Below are positions 12,780 through 24,048 of a stretch of 64,000 nucleotides of DNA, piece by piece; position 1 is the stretch's first letter; every line of letters begins with the position of its first letter. Origin of the DNA: Bufo bufo (lineage: Eukaryota > Chordata > Amphibia > Anura > Bufonidae); NCBI RefSeq assembly GCF_905171765.1, contig NC_053391.1, positions 688,691,257 to 688,755,256 of the forward strand. The letters run 5' to 3'. Position numbers and translations under genes: made by a program. Below the pieces are notes generated by a model. It made no database searches, was not told the DNA's origin, and was given only the letters and a program-made list of their open reading frames with translations.

Positions 12780-15700
12780 CGCTGGCCGCCGGGCAGGCCA
12801 GCACCTCCAAGGCATAAAAGGCTAACTCTGGCCACGTGGACAATTTGGAGACCCAGAAGTTGAATGGGGCCGAACCATCAGTCAGTACGTGGAGGGGTGT
12901 GCACAGGTACTGTTCCACCATGTTAGTGAAATGTTGCCTCCTGCTAACACGTTCCGTATCAGGTGGTGGTGCAGTTAGCTGTGGCGTGTTGACAAAACTT
13001 TTCTACATCTCTGCCATGCTAACCCTGCCCTCAGAGGAGCTGGGCGTGACACAGCTCCGTTGGCGACCTCTTGCTTCTCCTCTGCCTTCGCCTTGGGCTT
13101 CCACTGGTTCCCCTGTGACATTTGGGAATGCTCTCAGTAGCGCGTCTACCAACGTGCGCTTGTACTCGCGCATCTTCCTATCACGCTCCAGTGTAGGAAG
13201 TAAGGTGGGCACATTGTCTTTGTACCGGGGATCCAGCAGGGTGGCAACCCAGTAGTCCGCACACGTTAAAATGTGGGCAACTCTGCTGTCGTTGCGCAGG
13301 CACTGCAGCATGTAGTCGCTCATGTGTGCCAGGCTGCCCAGAGGTAAGGACAAGCTGTCCTCTGTGGGAGGCGTATCGTCATCGTCCTGTGTTTCCCCCC
13401 AGCCACGCACCAGTGATGGGCCCGAGCTGCTTTGGGTGCCACCCCGCTGTGAACATGCTTCATCCTCCTCCTCCTCCACCTCCTCCTCATCCTCGTCCTC
13501 CTCGTCCTCCAGTAGTGGGCCCTGTCTGGCCACATTTGTACCTGGCCTCTGGTGTTGCAAAAAACCTCCCTCTGAGTCACTTCGAAGAGACTGGCCTGAA
13601 AGTGCTAAAAATGACCCCTCTTCCTCCTCTTCCTCCTGGGCCACCTCCTCTTCCATCATCGCCCTAAGTGTTTTCTCAAGGAGACATAGAAGTGGTATTG
13701 TAACGCTGATAACGGCGTCATCGCCACTGGCCATGTTGGTGGAGTACTCGAAACAACGCAACAGGGCACACAGGTCTCGCATGAAGTTTGACTGATCCGC
13801 AGTGCGACTGACCCGTGCGTGCTACAGCTGAAACTCCACTATGGCCTGCTGCTGCTCGCACAGTCTGTCCAGCATATGCAAGGTGGAGTTCCACCTGGTG
13901 GGTACGTCGCATATGAGGCGGTGAGCGGGAAGGCCGAAGTTATGCTGTAGCGCAGACAGGCGAGCAGCGGCAGGGTGTGAACGCCGGAAGCGCGAACAGA
14001 CGGCCCACACTTTATGCAGCAGCTCTGACATGTCGGGGTAGTTGAGAATGAACTTCTGCACCACCAAATTCAGCACATGCGCCAGGCAAGGGATGTGCGT
14101 CCAACCGGCTAGTCCAAGAGCTGCAACGAGATTTCGCCCATTATCGCACACCACCAGGCCGGGCTTGAGGCTCACCGGCAGCAACCTCTCGTCGGTCTGT
14201 TGTTCTATACCCCGCCACAACTCCTGTGCGGTGTGGGGCCTGTCCCCCAAACATATGAGTTTCAGAATGGCCTGCTGACGTTTACCCCGTGCTGTGCTGA
14301 AGTTGGTGGTGAAGGTGTGTGGCTGACTGGATGAGCAGGTGGAAGAAGAGGAGGAGGAAGCTGAGTAGGAGGAGGAGGAGACAGGAGGCAAAGAATGTTG
14401 CCCTGCGATCCTTGGCGGCGGAAGGACGTGCGCCAAACAGCTCTCCGCCTGGGGCCCAGCCGCCACTACATTTACCCAGTGTGCAGTTAGGGAGATATAG
14501 CGTCCCTGGCCGTGCTTACTGGTCCACGTATCTGTGGTTAGGTGGACCTTGCGACAGATGGCGTTGCGCAGTGCACACTTGATTTTATCGGACACTTGTT
14601 TGTGCAGGGAAGGCACGGCTCTCTTGGAGAAGTAGTGGCGGCTGGGAACAACATACTGTGGGACAGCAAGTGACATGAGCTGTTTGAAGCTGTGTGTGTC
14701 CACCAGCCTAAATGACAGCATTTCATAGGCCAGTAGTTTAGAAATGCTGGCATTCAGGGCCAGGGATCGAGGGTGGCTAGGTGGGAATTTACGCTTTCTC
14801 TCAAATGTTTGTGAGATGGAGAGCTGAACGCTGCCGTGTGACATGGTTGAGATGCTTGGTGACGCAGGTGGTGGTGTTGGTGGTACATCCCATGTTTGCT
14901 GGGCGGCAGGTGCCAACGTTCCTCCAGAGGCAGAGGAAGAGGCCGAGGCGGCGGCAGCAGCAGCAGCAGAAGAGGCCGAGGCGGCGGCAGCAGCAGAAGA
15001 GGCCGAGGCGGCAGCAGCAGAAGAGGTAGCAGGGGGAGCCTGAGTGACTTCCTTGTTTTTAAGGTGTTTACTCCACTGCAGTTCATGCTTTGCATGCAGG
15101 TGCCTGGTCATGCAGGTTGTGCTAAGGTTCAGAACGTTAATGCCTCGCTTCAGGCTCTGATGGCACAGCGTGCAAACCACTCGGGTCTTGTCGTCAGCAC
15201 ATTGTTTGAAGAAGTGCCATGCCAGGGAACTCCTTGAAGCTGCCTTTGGGGTGCTCGGTCCCAGATGGCGGCGGTCAGTAGCAGGCGGAGTCTCTTGGCG
15301 GCGTGTGTTCTGATTGTGCCCACTGCTCCCTCTTTTGCTACGCTGTTGGCTCGGTCTCACCACTGCCTCTTCCTCCGAACTCTGAAAGTCAGTGGCACGA
15401 CCTTCATTCCATGTGGGGTCTAGGACCTCATCGTCCCCTACATCGTCTTCCACCCAGTCTTGATCCCTGACCTCCTGTTCAGTCTGCACACTGCAGAAAG
15501 ACGCAGCAGTTGGCACCTGTGTTTCGTCATCATCAGAGACGTGCTGAGGTGGTATTCCCATGTCCTCATCATTAGGGAACATAAGTGGTTGTGCGTTAGT
15601 GCATTCTATCTCTTCCACCCCTGGGGAAGGGCTAGGTGGATGCCCTTGGGAAACCCTGGCAGCAGAGTCTTCAAACAGCATAAGAGAGTGCTGCATAACT

Positions 15701-16074
15701 TGAGGCTCAGACAGTTTCCCTGATATGCTAGGGGGTGATGTGACAGACTGATGGGCTTGGTTTTCATGCGCCATCTGTGCGCTTTCTGCAGAAGACTGGG
15801 TGGGAGATAATGTGAACGTGCTGGATCCACTGTCGGCCACCCAATTGACTAATGCCTGTACCTGCTCAGGCCTTACCATCCTTAGAACGGCATTGGGCCC
15901 CACCAAATATCCCTGTAAATTCTGGCGGCTACTGGGACCTGAGGTAGTTGGTACACTAGGACGTGTGGCTGTGGCAGAACGGCCACGTCCTCTCCCAGCA
16001 CCAGAGGGTCCACTAACACCACCACGACCATGTCCACGTCCGCGTCCGCGTCTCTTATTAGATGTTTTCCTCAT
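12780..16074 (-). pseudogene. hAT2 BED-finger transposase, nearly full length with two nonsense codons
   Basis: Translation from the ATG at 16072-16074 is open for 750 codons. Residues 1-40 are Arg/Gly-rich, 150-260 acidic and low complexity. A BED finger follows, with C301, C304, H325 and H330. A Ser/Ala homopolymer spans 351-383. The RNase-H-like core starts with HLTTDTWTSKHGQG (first catalytic Asp at 515), then VCDNGRN (Asp 644) and the hAT CLAHVLNL motif (C663, H666). A TAG at 13822-13824 interrupts it. The same frame continues through an acidic insert to a second TAG at 13003-13005, which replaces a Trp codon kept in hAT3. It then goes on to FNFWVSKLSTWPELAFYALEV of the C-terminal dimerisation region. 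After ACPAASV (about 12790) homology ends, so the LSERVFSTAGG tail seen in hAT3 is gone. A product would be a nuclear DNA-binding transposase. Confidence 0.85.
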
Positions 16075-16079
16075 TGTTC

Positions 16080-16870
16080 CCGTTCACCACAATTTTGAGA
16101 ATGGCAAATTTGGGAATAGTTTTTCAACCCAGTACCTTCAATGTAAGATATCCTTTTTGGGATAGATTTCAAGTAGGCCTCAAATACCAGAAACTAGTTA
16201 TTTTGAGAATGGCAAATTTGGGAATAGTTTTTCAACCCAGAAAAAAAAATGTGCTTTTACGGTCACTACAAATAACTTGACCAGCTAAAACAGTACAGAT
16301 TTGGTTGAATAGAGATGTGAGGCCTGTTTTTTTTTGCGCTGTGTGACAGGTATAGGTTTAATCACAGAATCTGACTTCTATCTGCACGGTAGCGTGTGTC
16401 TTAGGTTTTTCTGAATTACACTATCAGCACCTTCAATGTAAGATATCCTTTTTGGGATAGATTTCAAGTAGGCCTCATATACCAGAAACTAGTTATTTTG
16501 AGAATGGCAAATTTGGGAATAGTTTTTCAACCCAGAACAAAAAGTGTGCTTTTACGGTCACTACAAATAACTTGACCAGCTAAAACAGTACAGATTTGGT
16601 TGAATAGAAATGTCAGGTCTATTTTTTAGGCGCTGGGTGACAGGCTCAACTCACCCCTGATGTAGTATATGGCCAAAAAATAACCACACTATCGATGGTT
16701 AAATACACTTGGGTGACACCGGCTCAGCCTGCAGCTGATGTAGTATATGGCCAAAAAATAACCAGACTGTTGATGGTTAAATGCACTTCGGTGACACAGG
16801 CTCAGCCTGCAGCTGATGTAGGATATAGCACAAAATAACCACACTATTGATGGTTAAATACACTTGGTGA
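16080..16870. repeat. Upstream tandem repeats of hAT2
   Basis: Two copies of a roughly 200-bp block (about 16130-16320 and 16430-16630) share TAAGATATCCTTTTTGGGAT and a TTTTCAACCCAGAA segment. They are followed by three roughly 78-bp units beginning TGATGTAGTATATGG (about 16657, 16737 and 16813). They lie between the transposase start and the right end of hAT2 and could contain its promoter. No TATA box stands out. Confidence 0.6.
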
Positions 16871-17844
16871 TAGCTTGTGCTGGCGCACCACAAGTCACAA
16901 AATGGCCGCCGATCACCCCAGAAAAAAAGTGATCTAAAAACGCTCTGGGCAGCCTCAAAAAAGTGAGCAAGTCAATATTAGCACTTCAATGATCCACAGC
17001 TGCAGATCGATCACAGAATGAAGTCTTTTAGAGGAGTTAATCTGCCTAATCTCGCCCTAACGTCGCAGCAGCAACCTCTCCCTACGCTTGTATCAGCAGA
17101 GTGACGTGCGGCGCAACGTGACCCAAGCTTATATAGAGGCTGGGTCACATGCTGCACTGGCCAATCACAGCCATGCCAATAGTAAGCAAGGCTGTGATGG
17201 CCTCTTGGGGCAAGTAGTATGACGCTTGTTGATTGGCTGCTTTGCAGCCTTTCAAAAAGCGCCAAGAAAGCGCCGAACACCGAACCCGAACACGGACTTT
17301 TACGAAAATGTTCGGGTTCGGGTCCGTGTCACGGACACCCCAAAATTCGGTACGAACCCGAACTATACAGTTCGGGTTCGCTTATCCCTAGTCATGGGTC
17401 AAAGTTCTTCACAATGTAAAATAATATGGCGGGCGCAAATATTGCCATATGTTCGCATGTTCGGTGAACCGCAAGGCCATCTCTATCCCCAGTCAGTGCA
17501 GCAAGGTGTAATCGGATTGTTCCTATTACCCAGGCTGTCACCTCCCCGACTGAACCCTGTTCTACAGAAATACTGGTGGAGTGATTCCTCCCTGTGAAAT
17601 GTTGTGCAACCATTTTATTATCAACCATGTTTGCTTGATGGATATGCACCTGTGATTATGTATATGAATGTGCTAGTCTAAATTATCTTGTAGTATATAT
17701 TGAGGGTAGTGCCTCTATTAGACTGAGCAATGCCCATCTTCCTGGGGCTTCTGAGCAGAGTATAAATGTAGCTGATTCCTACACTGCCCTGAAAATTGTA
17801 GGCTAAGGTAAGTCCAAGAGAGGCGGTTTGTTAGTGTTAGGTAT

Positions 17845-18581
17845 TAGGGTTGAGCGAACCCGAACTATAAAGTTCAGGTTCGTACCGAACTTTAGGATTT
17901 TTGGACCCCGGACCCGAACCCGAACATTTCAGTAAAAGTTCGGGTTCGGCGCTTTCTTGGCGCTATTTGAAAGGGTGCTGAGAAGCCAATTAACAAGCGT
18001 TTAACTCTGTGCCCTTAGAAGCCATCACAGCCATGCCTACTAATGGCATGGCTGTGATTGGCCAGTGCAGCATGTGACCCAGCCTCTATATAAGCTGCAG
18101 TCATGTAGCGCTGCACGTCACTCTACTATGCTTAGTGTAGGGAGAGGATGCAGCTGGTGATTTCAGGTAGAGAATAGGAGAGAATCTTTGCTCAAAACGT
18201 GAATCTAACTCAGCGATCTACATACATTGTGTTGTGTGGGTGCAGGGCACAATTTCTTTTATCCTGCCCTGAGCCCAGTGACCAAAAAAAATAATAACTT
18301 TTATAAGTCAGTTAGGTGGGCTGTGGCGGCGGCCATTTTATGCAAGCTCAGTGCACCAGCACTACATCTGAGCTTTTGGGACATTGAAATCCAAGCTTTA
18401 AAAACAGCACAAATAATCTGTTTGTAAAAAAATCTAAATTTCTTCGGCAATTTACAACATCTGGTGCATTTGCAGGCTTAGCCAGTGTGCAATTTAGAAG
18501 GGTTATAGAGAGGTAATAGTGGCTCTCCCAGATCACTCCCTGGGGTGGTGCTCTTGTCTGAAGTGGTTCACCCAACCACTA
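17845..18581. mobile_element. 737-bp deletion derivative of the hAT2/hAT3 family
   Basis: It opens TAGGGTTGAGCGAACCCGAAC, the inverted right end of hAT2 and hAT3. It contains their subterminal and TATATAAGC-containing sequence, and it ends GGTTCACCCAACCACTA. The flanking octamers are TTAGGTAT (17837-17844) and ATAGGTAT (18582-18589), 7 of 8 identical. It carries no transposase and probably moved using one encoded by a relative. It sits in hAT1 to the right of hAT2. Confidence 0.75.
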
Positions 18582-19627
18582 ATAGGTATAGGAATAGTCA
18601 AAAGTAAAGAATAGGCAGGCACTCTATATCTGTTTTTTATAGGATATTTATTTATTTGTTGTTGGATATTTACAAAGGTTATTATATAAAAGTTTATTAG
18701 GGTTATCACGATGGTTGCTTTCTTATTGATTTAAAATGTGAATTAGGGCATGCACCTCACAAGGGCAAATAAGACATAGAAATATTTCCTTGTAATAAAC
18801 CCTGTTAATGACTGTAACACCCCAATAACAAAAATGGTTTGCTGGAATTACAGAGCTATATAATGGCAATTTGGGTCCCCAGTCAGTGCAGCAAGGTGTA
18901 ATCGGATTCTTCCTATTACCCAGGCTGTCACCTCCCCGACTGAACCCTGTTCAACAGAAATGCTTTTTGAATGATTCCTCCCTATCCTTTCCCTACACCT
19001 TGAATAATCTTTCCCTGCACTTGTAAATCGTTTTTTTTTTAGCACAATGACACTTTTTCTGTCACTGTCCCTATCACCTGCAGACACATCTCTCCCTGCA
19101 CTAAGTACGCTGGTGAATGGCAGAATCTAAGATGGCTGACGCTATTTATAGAGCTGTGACATCACAGGGCTGGCTGACTGCTGATTGGCTGCATGCATGA
19201 CATTATGGGTGATCCCGCCTTCCCAGAGTTCCTTGCTCCATGTCCTCACACGTGCAGCAGCCATTTTAGGAAAAAATGTGGTTCGTTACCACGAAGCGTT
19301 AGTAAATTCGGATTCGGTGCGAATCTAAATTTTCCTTTAATTCGGATCGAATTCCACTTCGTCAACTTCAATTTGCTCATCTCAAGTTATAATGGATCGT
19401 TTTGTCTGGGAAGCGATCATTAGGAGAAATAAAATGGCTGCTGTCCTATTAGTACCCACAGAACCTGTTGTAGTCACACAGCGGGACTTCACAACACTGA
19501 GCTAAAGAGCTGCCTGATCCTCAGACTGTGCTCTGCTTGTCAAGGATCCTGAATGCAGCTGATAGGATCTTCAGCTTAATCTCTGTAGGAATGGAGTTCA
19601 TGAGGAGACATGAAGTACGGAGGTGAG

Positions 19628-19806
19628 TAGTGTTAAGCAAACTTCTGCTTTCAGGCTCGGCATACAAGGTTCAGGTTTGGGATATCTAAGAATTCCGTTA
19701 TGAATTCCGCTAAGTTATGGTCCGTGGTAGTGGAATCTATAATGGCAATCTTAGATAACAAGAACCTTGTACGCCGAACTTGAAAACAGAAGTTCACTTA
19801 TCCCTA
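19628..19806. mobile_element. 179-bp hAT MITE with exact 8-bp duplication
   Basis: An exact duplication GAGGTGAG (19620-19627 and 19807-19814) flanks a near-palindrome. The ends are TAGTGTTAAGCAAAC and GTTCACTTATCCCTA. Its arms resemble those of the MITE at 56440-56671. The termini follow the TAGKGTTGAGCGAAC pattern of hAT2 and hAT3, so those elements are plausible sources of transposase. Confidence 0.85.
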
Positions 19807-20213
19807 GAGGTGAGGATGTGGATAAAGAGCCGCAGCTCTTGTATGCAGTCTCCATTACCAGAGCCCCACATTTCCACAATCTGTCCTGTCCGTCCTCTCT
19901 GCACTTCATGTCTCCTCATGAGCTCTATTCCCAGAGAGATTCAGCTGAAGATCTTATCATCTCTATTCAGGATCATAATCCCATGTAGGAGAGGAGGATA
20001 AGGCATCTCTTTACCTCAGTGTCCTGCTGTGTGATTAGGACAGGTTTTGTGCGTACTGATAGGACAGTGGCCATTTTGTTTCCACTAATGATTGCTTCCC
20101 AGACAAAATAAGCCATTAGAACTAATGAAAGGTATTTGGGAATATGTGTATAACAAAGTAACATTTAAGTATTTTCCTATTTTAATTCCTGGAGAACCCC
20201 TTTAACCACTTAA

Positions 20214-21090
20214 GGACATAGGACGTACCGGTACGCCCTATTTCCCGAGTCCTTAAGGACCAAGGACGTACCGGTACGTCCTAACTTTAAATAGGCATTC
20301 CGGCGCCCCAGGGGTTAATCTGAACAGGATGCCGGCTGAAATCATTCAGCCGGCATCCTGTCACATCGCCGACACGGGGGGTCATGTGACCACCCGTGTC
20401 GGCGATCGCAGCAAACCGCAAGTCAATTCAGACTTGCGGTTTGCTGCGCTTTTTGCAGTTTCTGAGACCCGCGGTCCCGGACCGCGGGGATCCGAAACTT
20501 TAGAGTGCCTAAAATCAATATTTTTCACCCTCCCCCTGCACCCCTGCACGATTTTATGCCAGCGGGTGGTGCGGGGGGGGGGGGGTTTCGCAGGCGGTGG
20601 GGGCATTGCGGGAGGCGGGCGGTGCGGTAGGCGGGATCGCGATCCCCCGCCCGCCTCCCATTGAATAATCGTTGGTGTACAGTGGGTATACCAGGGTGCC
20701 AGCACATTGCTGGAACCCTGGAATAAACGGCTGACATCTGTGCAGATGTCAGCCATTTAACCCTTTCCATACCGCGGTCCGTACGGACCGCTGCATGGAA
20801 AAAGTTAACTGTCATCGGTCAGGGAGCTCCCTCCCTCTCCATCGGGGGGCTGCTGTGCCTTTGCAGCCCCCCGATGGAGAGGGAGAGAGCCCCCCGACAG
20901 CCCCCCTCAGCCCTGTGCTTACCCTTCCCCGTCTGCGAAGTTGTGGCAGACGGGGAAGGTTCCCATGGCAACAGGACGCCTGCTCAGGCGTCCTGCTGTC
21001 CATGGTGCTGAACAGATCTATGCTAAAAGCATAGATCTGTTCAGTGTAAGTAAAATACAGTACAGTGCAATATATATTGTACTGTACTGT
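20214..21090. repeat. Chain of at least eight consecutive hairpins
   Basis: Successive inverted repeats with different sequences lie end to end. Examples are 17-bp arms at 20324-20340/20345-20361, a CGCCGACACGGG pair at about 20367-20405, a GCAGCAAACCGCAAGTC pair at about 20409-20448, and a GACCCGCGGTC-type pair at about 20466-20490. Others are a CTCCATCGGGGGGCTG pair at about 20827-20885, a CCTTCCCCGTCTGC pair at about 20924-20960, a CAGGACGCCTG pair at about 20970-20996, and an ACAGATCTATGCT pair at about 21011-21040. A GTACAGTGCAATAT pair closes the series near 21060-21090. The hairpins do not resemble one another in sequence. Confidence 0.8.
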
Positions 21091-23430
21091 ATTATACAGA
21101 CATCAGACCAACTGGATCTTAAAGAACCAAGTGGGTCTGGGTCCAAAAATTTTTAAAAAATGTGAAAAAAGTTAAGATAAAAAAAAACATTTATCACTGA
21201 ATAAAAATTAAAAAAATAAAATACACTACACATATTAGGTATCGCCGCGTCCGTAACGACCTGATCTATAAAATGGTCATGTTACTTTCCACGCATGGTG
21301 AACGCCATAAAAATAAAAAAATAAAAACTATGAGAAAATTGAAATTTTGCCCACCTTACTTCCCAAAAAAGGTAATAAAAGTGATCAAAAAAGTCGCATG
21401 TACGCCAAAATAGTACCAATCAAACCGTCATCTCATCCCACAAAAAATGAGACCCTACTCAAGATAATCGCCCAAAAACTGAAAAAACTATGGCTCTTAG
21501 ACTATGGAAACACTAAAACATGATTTTTTTTTTTTCAAAAATGAAATCATTGTGTAAAACTTACATAAATAAAAAAAAAGTATACATATTAGGTATCGCC
21601 GCGTCCGTATTGACCGACTCTAAAAAAATATCACATGACCTAACCCCTCAGGTGACCACCGTAAAAAAATAAAAATAAAAACGGTGTAAAAAAAGCAATT
21701 TTTTGCCATCTTACGTCACAAAAAGTGTAATAGCAAGCGATCAAAAAAGTCGCATGTACGCCAAAATAGTGCCAATCAAACCGTCATCTCATCCCGCAAA
21801 AAATGAGACCCTACTCAAGATAATTTCCCAAAAACTGAAAAAACTATGGCTCTTAGACTATGGAGACACTAAAACATTTTTTTGTTTTTAAAAATGAAGT
21901 TATTGTATAAAACTTACATAAATAAAAAAAATTGTATACATATTAGGTATCGCCGGGTCCGTGACAACCTGCTCTATAAAATTACCACATGATCTAACCT
22001 GTCAGATAATTGTTGTAAATAACAAAAAAAAAACGTGCCAAAAAAGCTATTTCTTGTTACCTTGCCGCACACAAAGTGTAATATAGAGCAACCAAAAATC
22101 ATATGTACCCTAAACTAGTACCAACAAAACTGCCAACCTATCCCTTAGTTTCTAAAATGGAGTCACTTTTTTGGAGTTTCTACTCTAGGGGTGCATCAGG
22201 GGGGCTTCAAATGGGACATGGTGTAAAAAAACAGTCCAGCAAAACCTGTCTTCCAAAAACGTATGGCATTCCTTTCCTTCTGCGCCCTGCCGTGTGCCCA
22301 TACAGCGGTTTACGACCACATATGGGGTGTTTCTGTAAACTACAGAATAAGGGCCATAAATAATGAGTTTTGTTTGGCTGTTAACCCTTGCTTTGTAACT
22401 GGAAAAAAAATATTAAAATGGAAAATCTGCCAAAAATGTGAAATTTTGAAATTGTGTCTCTATTTTCCATTAAATCTTGTGCAACACCTAAAGGGTTAAC
22501 AAAGTTTGTAAAATCAGTTTTGAATACCTTGAGGGGTGTAGTTTCTTAGATGGGGTCACTTTTATGGAGTTTCTACTCCAGGAGTGCATCAGGGGGGCTT
22601 CAAATGGGACATGGTGTAAAAAAAAACAGTCCAGCAAAATTAGCCCTCCAAAAACCAAACGGGGCACCTTTCACTCAACGCCCCGCTGTGTGGCCGTACA
22701 GTAGTTTACGGCGACATATGGGGTGTTTCTGTAAACAGCAGAGTCAGGGCAATAAAGATACAATCTTGTTTGGCTGTTAACCCTTGCTTTGTTAGTGGAA
22801 AAAATGTGTTAAAATGAAAAATTAGACAAAAAAATGAAATTCTCAAATTTCCTCCCCAATTGCCAATAACTCTTGTGCAACACCTAAAGGGTTAACAATG
22901 TATGCAAAATCAGTTTTGAATACCTTGAGGGGTGTAGTTTCTTAGATGGGGTCATTTTTGGGTGGTTTCTATTATGTAAGCCTCGCAAATCGACTTCAGA
23001 CCTGAACTAGTCCCTAAAAATTGAGTTTTTGTAAATTTCTGAAAAAATTTCAAGATTTGCTTCTAAACTTGCCTTATAAAAACTAAGCCTTATAACATCC
23101 CCAAAAAATAAAATATCATTCCCAAAATAATTCAAACATGAAGTGGACATATGGGGAATGTAAAGTCATAACAATTTTTTGGGGTATTACTATGTATTAC
23201 AGAAGTAGAGAAACTGAAACTTTGAAATTTGCAAATTTTTCCAAATTTTGGGTAAATTAGGTATTTTTTTGTGCAAAAAAAAAATTTTTTTGGACTTCAT
23301 TTTACCAGTGTCATGAAGTACAATATGTGACGAAAAAACAATCTCAGAATGGCCTGGATAAGTCAAAGCGTTTTAAAGTTATTAGCACTTAAAGTGACAC
23401 TGGTCAGATTTCCAAAAAATGGCCTGGTCC
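20214..23430. mobile_element. Large TTAA-flanked non-autonomous repeat
   Basis: It starts GGACATAGGACG after TTAA (20210-20213) and ends GGCCTGGTCC before TTAA (23431-23434), giving short imperfect inverted ends. Order inside: a chain of hairpins (20214-21090), three roughly 356-bp tandem units each containing ATATTAGGTATCGCCG (21232, 21588 and 21941), then two related segments around GGGGTGTTTCTGTAAAC (22310-22780). No transposase frame exists. Fragments of the same family lie at 1085-1815, 28470-29466 and, reversed, 37448-38250. Confidence 0.65.
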
Positions 23431-24048
23431 TTAACCACCTCAGCCCCCAGTGCTTAAACACCCTGAAAGACCAGGCCACTTTTTACACTTCTGCACTACA
23501 CTACTTTCACCGTTTATTGCTCGGTCATGCAACTTACCACCCAAATGAATTTTACCTCCTTTTCTTCTCACTAATAGAGCTTTCATTTGGTGTTATTTCA
23601 TTGCTGCTGACATTTTTACTTTTTTTGTTATTAATCGAAATTTAACGATTTTTTTTGCAAAAAAATGACATTTTTCACTTTCAGTTGTAAAATTTTGCAA
23701 AAAAAACGACATCCATATATAAATTTTGCTCTAAATTTATTGTTCTACATGTCTTTGATAAAAAAAAAATGTTTGGGTAAAAAAAAAATGGTTTGGGTAA
23801 AAGTTATAGCGTTTACAAACTATGGTACAAAAATGTGAATTTCCGCTTTTTGCAGCAGCTCTGACTTTCTGAGCACCTGTCATGTTTCCTGAGGTTCTAC
23901 AATGCCCAGACAGTACAAACACCCCACAAATGACCCCATTTCGGAAAGTAGACACCCTAAGGTATTCGATGATGGGCATAGTGAGTTCATAGAACTTTTT
24001 ATTTTTTGTCACAAGTTAGCGGAAAATGATGATTTTTTTTTTTTTTTC

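Larger units (their letters stand above)
9182..17390 (-). mobile_element. hAT element 2 (hAT2), 8.2 kb, nested in hAT1
   Basis: An exact 8-bp duplication GTCATGGG (9174-9181 and 17391-17398) flanks the element. The ends are TAGAGTAGAGAGAAC and, read inward from the right, TAGGGATAAGCGAAC. Both ends have dense GTTCGGGTTCG-type subterminal repeats in both orientations (about 9205-9310 and 17275-17385), which probably serve as transposase binding sites. In transposase orientation the order is: right end, tandem repeats (16080-16870), transposase gene, minisatellite, left end. Two stop codons and a lost C-terminal tail suggest it no longer makes active transposase. Confidence 0.88.
4454..19385 (-). 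mobile_element. hAT element 1 (hAT1), BED-transposase type, carrying nested insertions
   Basis: The ends are TTGAGATGAG at 4454 and its complement CTCATCTCAA ending at 19385. The flanking 8-bp target duplication is GTTAAAAT (4446-4453) against GTTATAAT (19386-19393), 7 of 8 identical. Eight-base duplications are the hAT signature. Both ends carry subterminal ATTCGxxTCGG-like sequence. Inside are a broken transposase (5290-7035), two small TWA MITEs, hAT2 (9182-17390) and a 737-bp hAT derivative (17845-18581). Without hAT2 the element is about 6.7 kb. A roughly 120-bp segment occurs twice (17478-17600 and 18877-18990). The rest of 7036-7890 and 8533-9173 shows no further gene. Confidence 0.8.
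4366..20201. mobile_element. TTAA foldback MITE split by hAT1
   Basis: The termini are AGGGGTTCTCC at 4366 and its complement GGAGAACCCCT ending at 20201, flanked by TTAA at 4362-4365 and 20202-20205. Only 88 bp of the left arm (4366-4453) precede hAT1; the rest resumes at 19386. The two arms are imperfect inverted copies. The intact right arm (about 20090-20150) shows what the left arm looked like before hAT1 entered, including a GTTCTAAT segment at the insertion point. A small hAT MITE (19628-19806) sits in the right part. The internal non-palindromic part, about 19394-20000, holds nothing else recognisable. Confidence 0.8.

Noticed and set aside
13322..15237. Plus-strand Ser-, Pro- or Arg-rich frames opposite the hAT2 transposase
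   Set aside because: They are complements of the acidic and Ser/Ala low-complexity stretches of the transposase.
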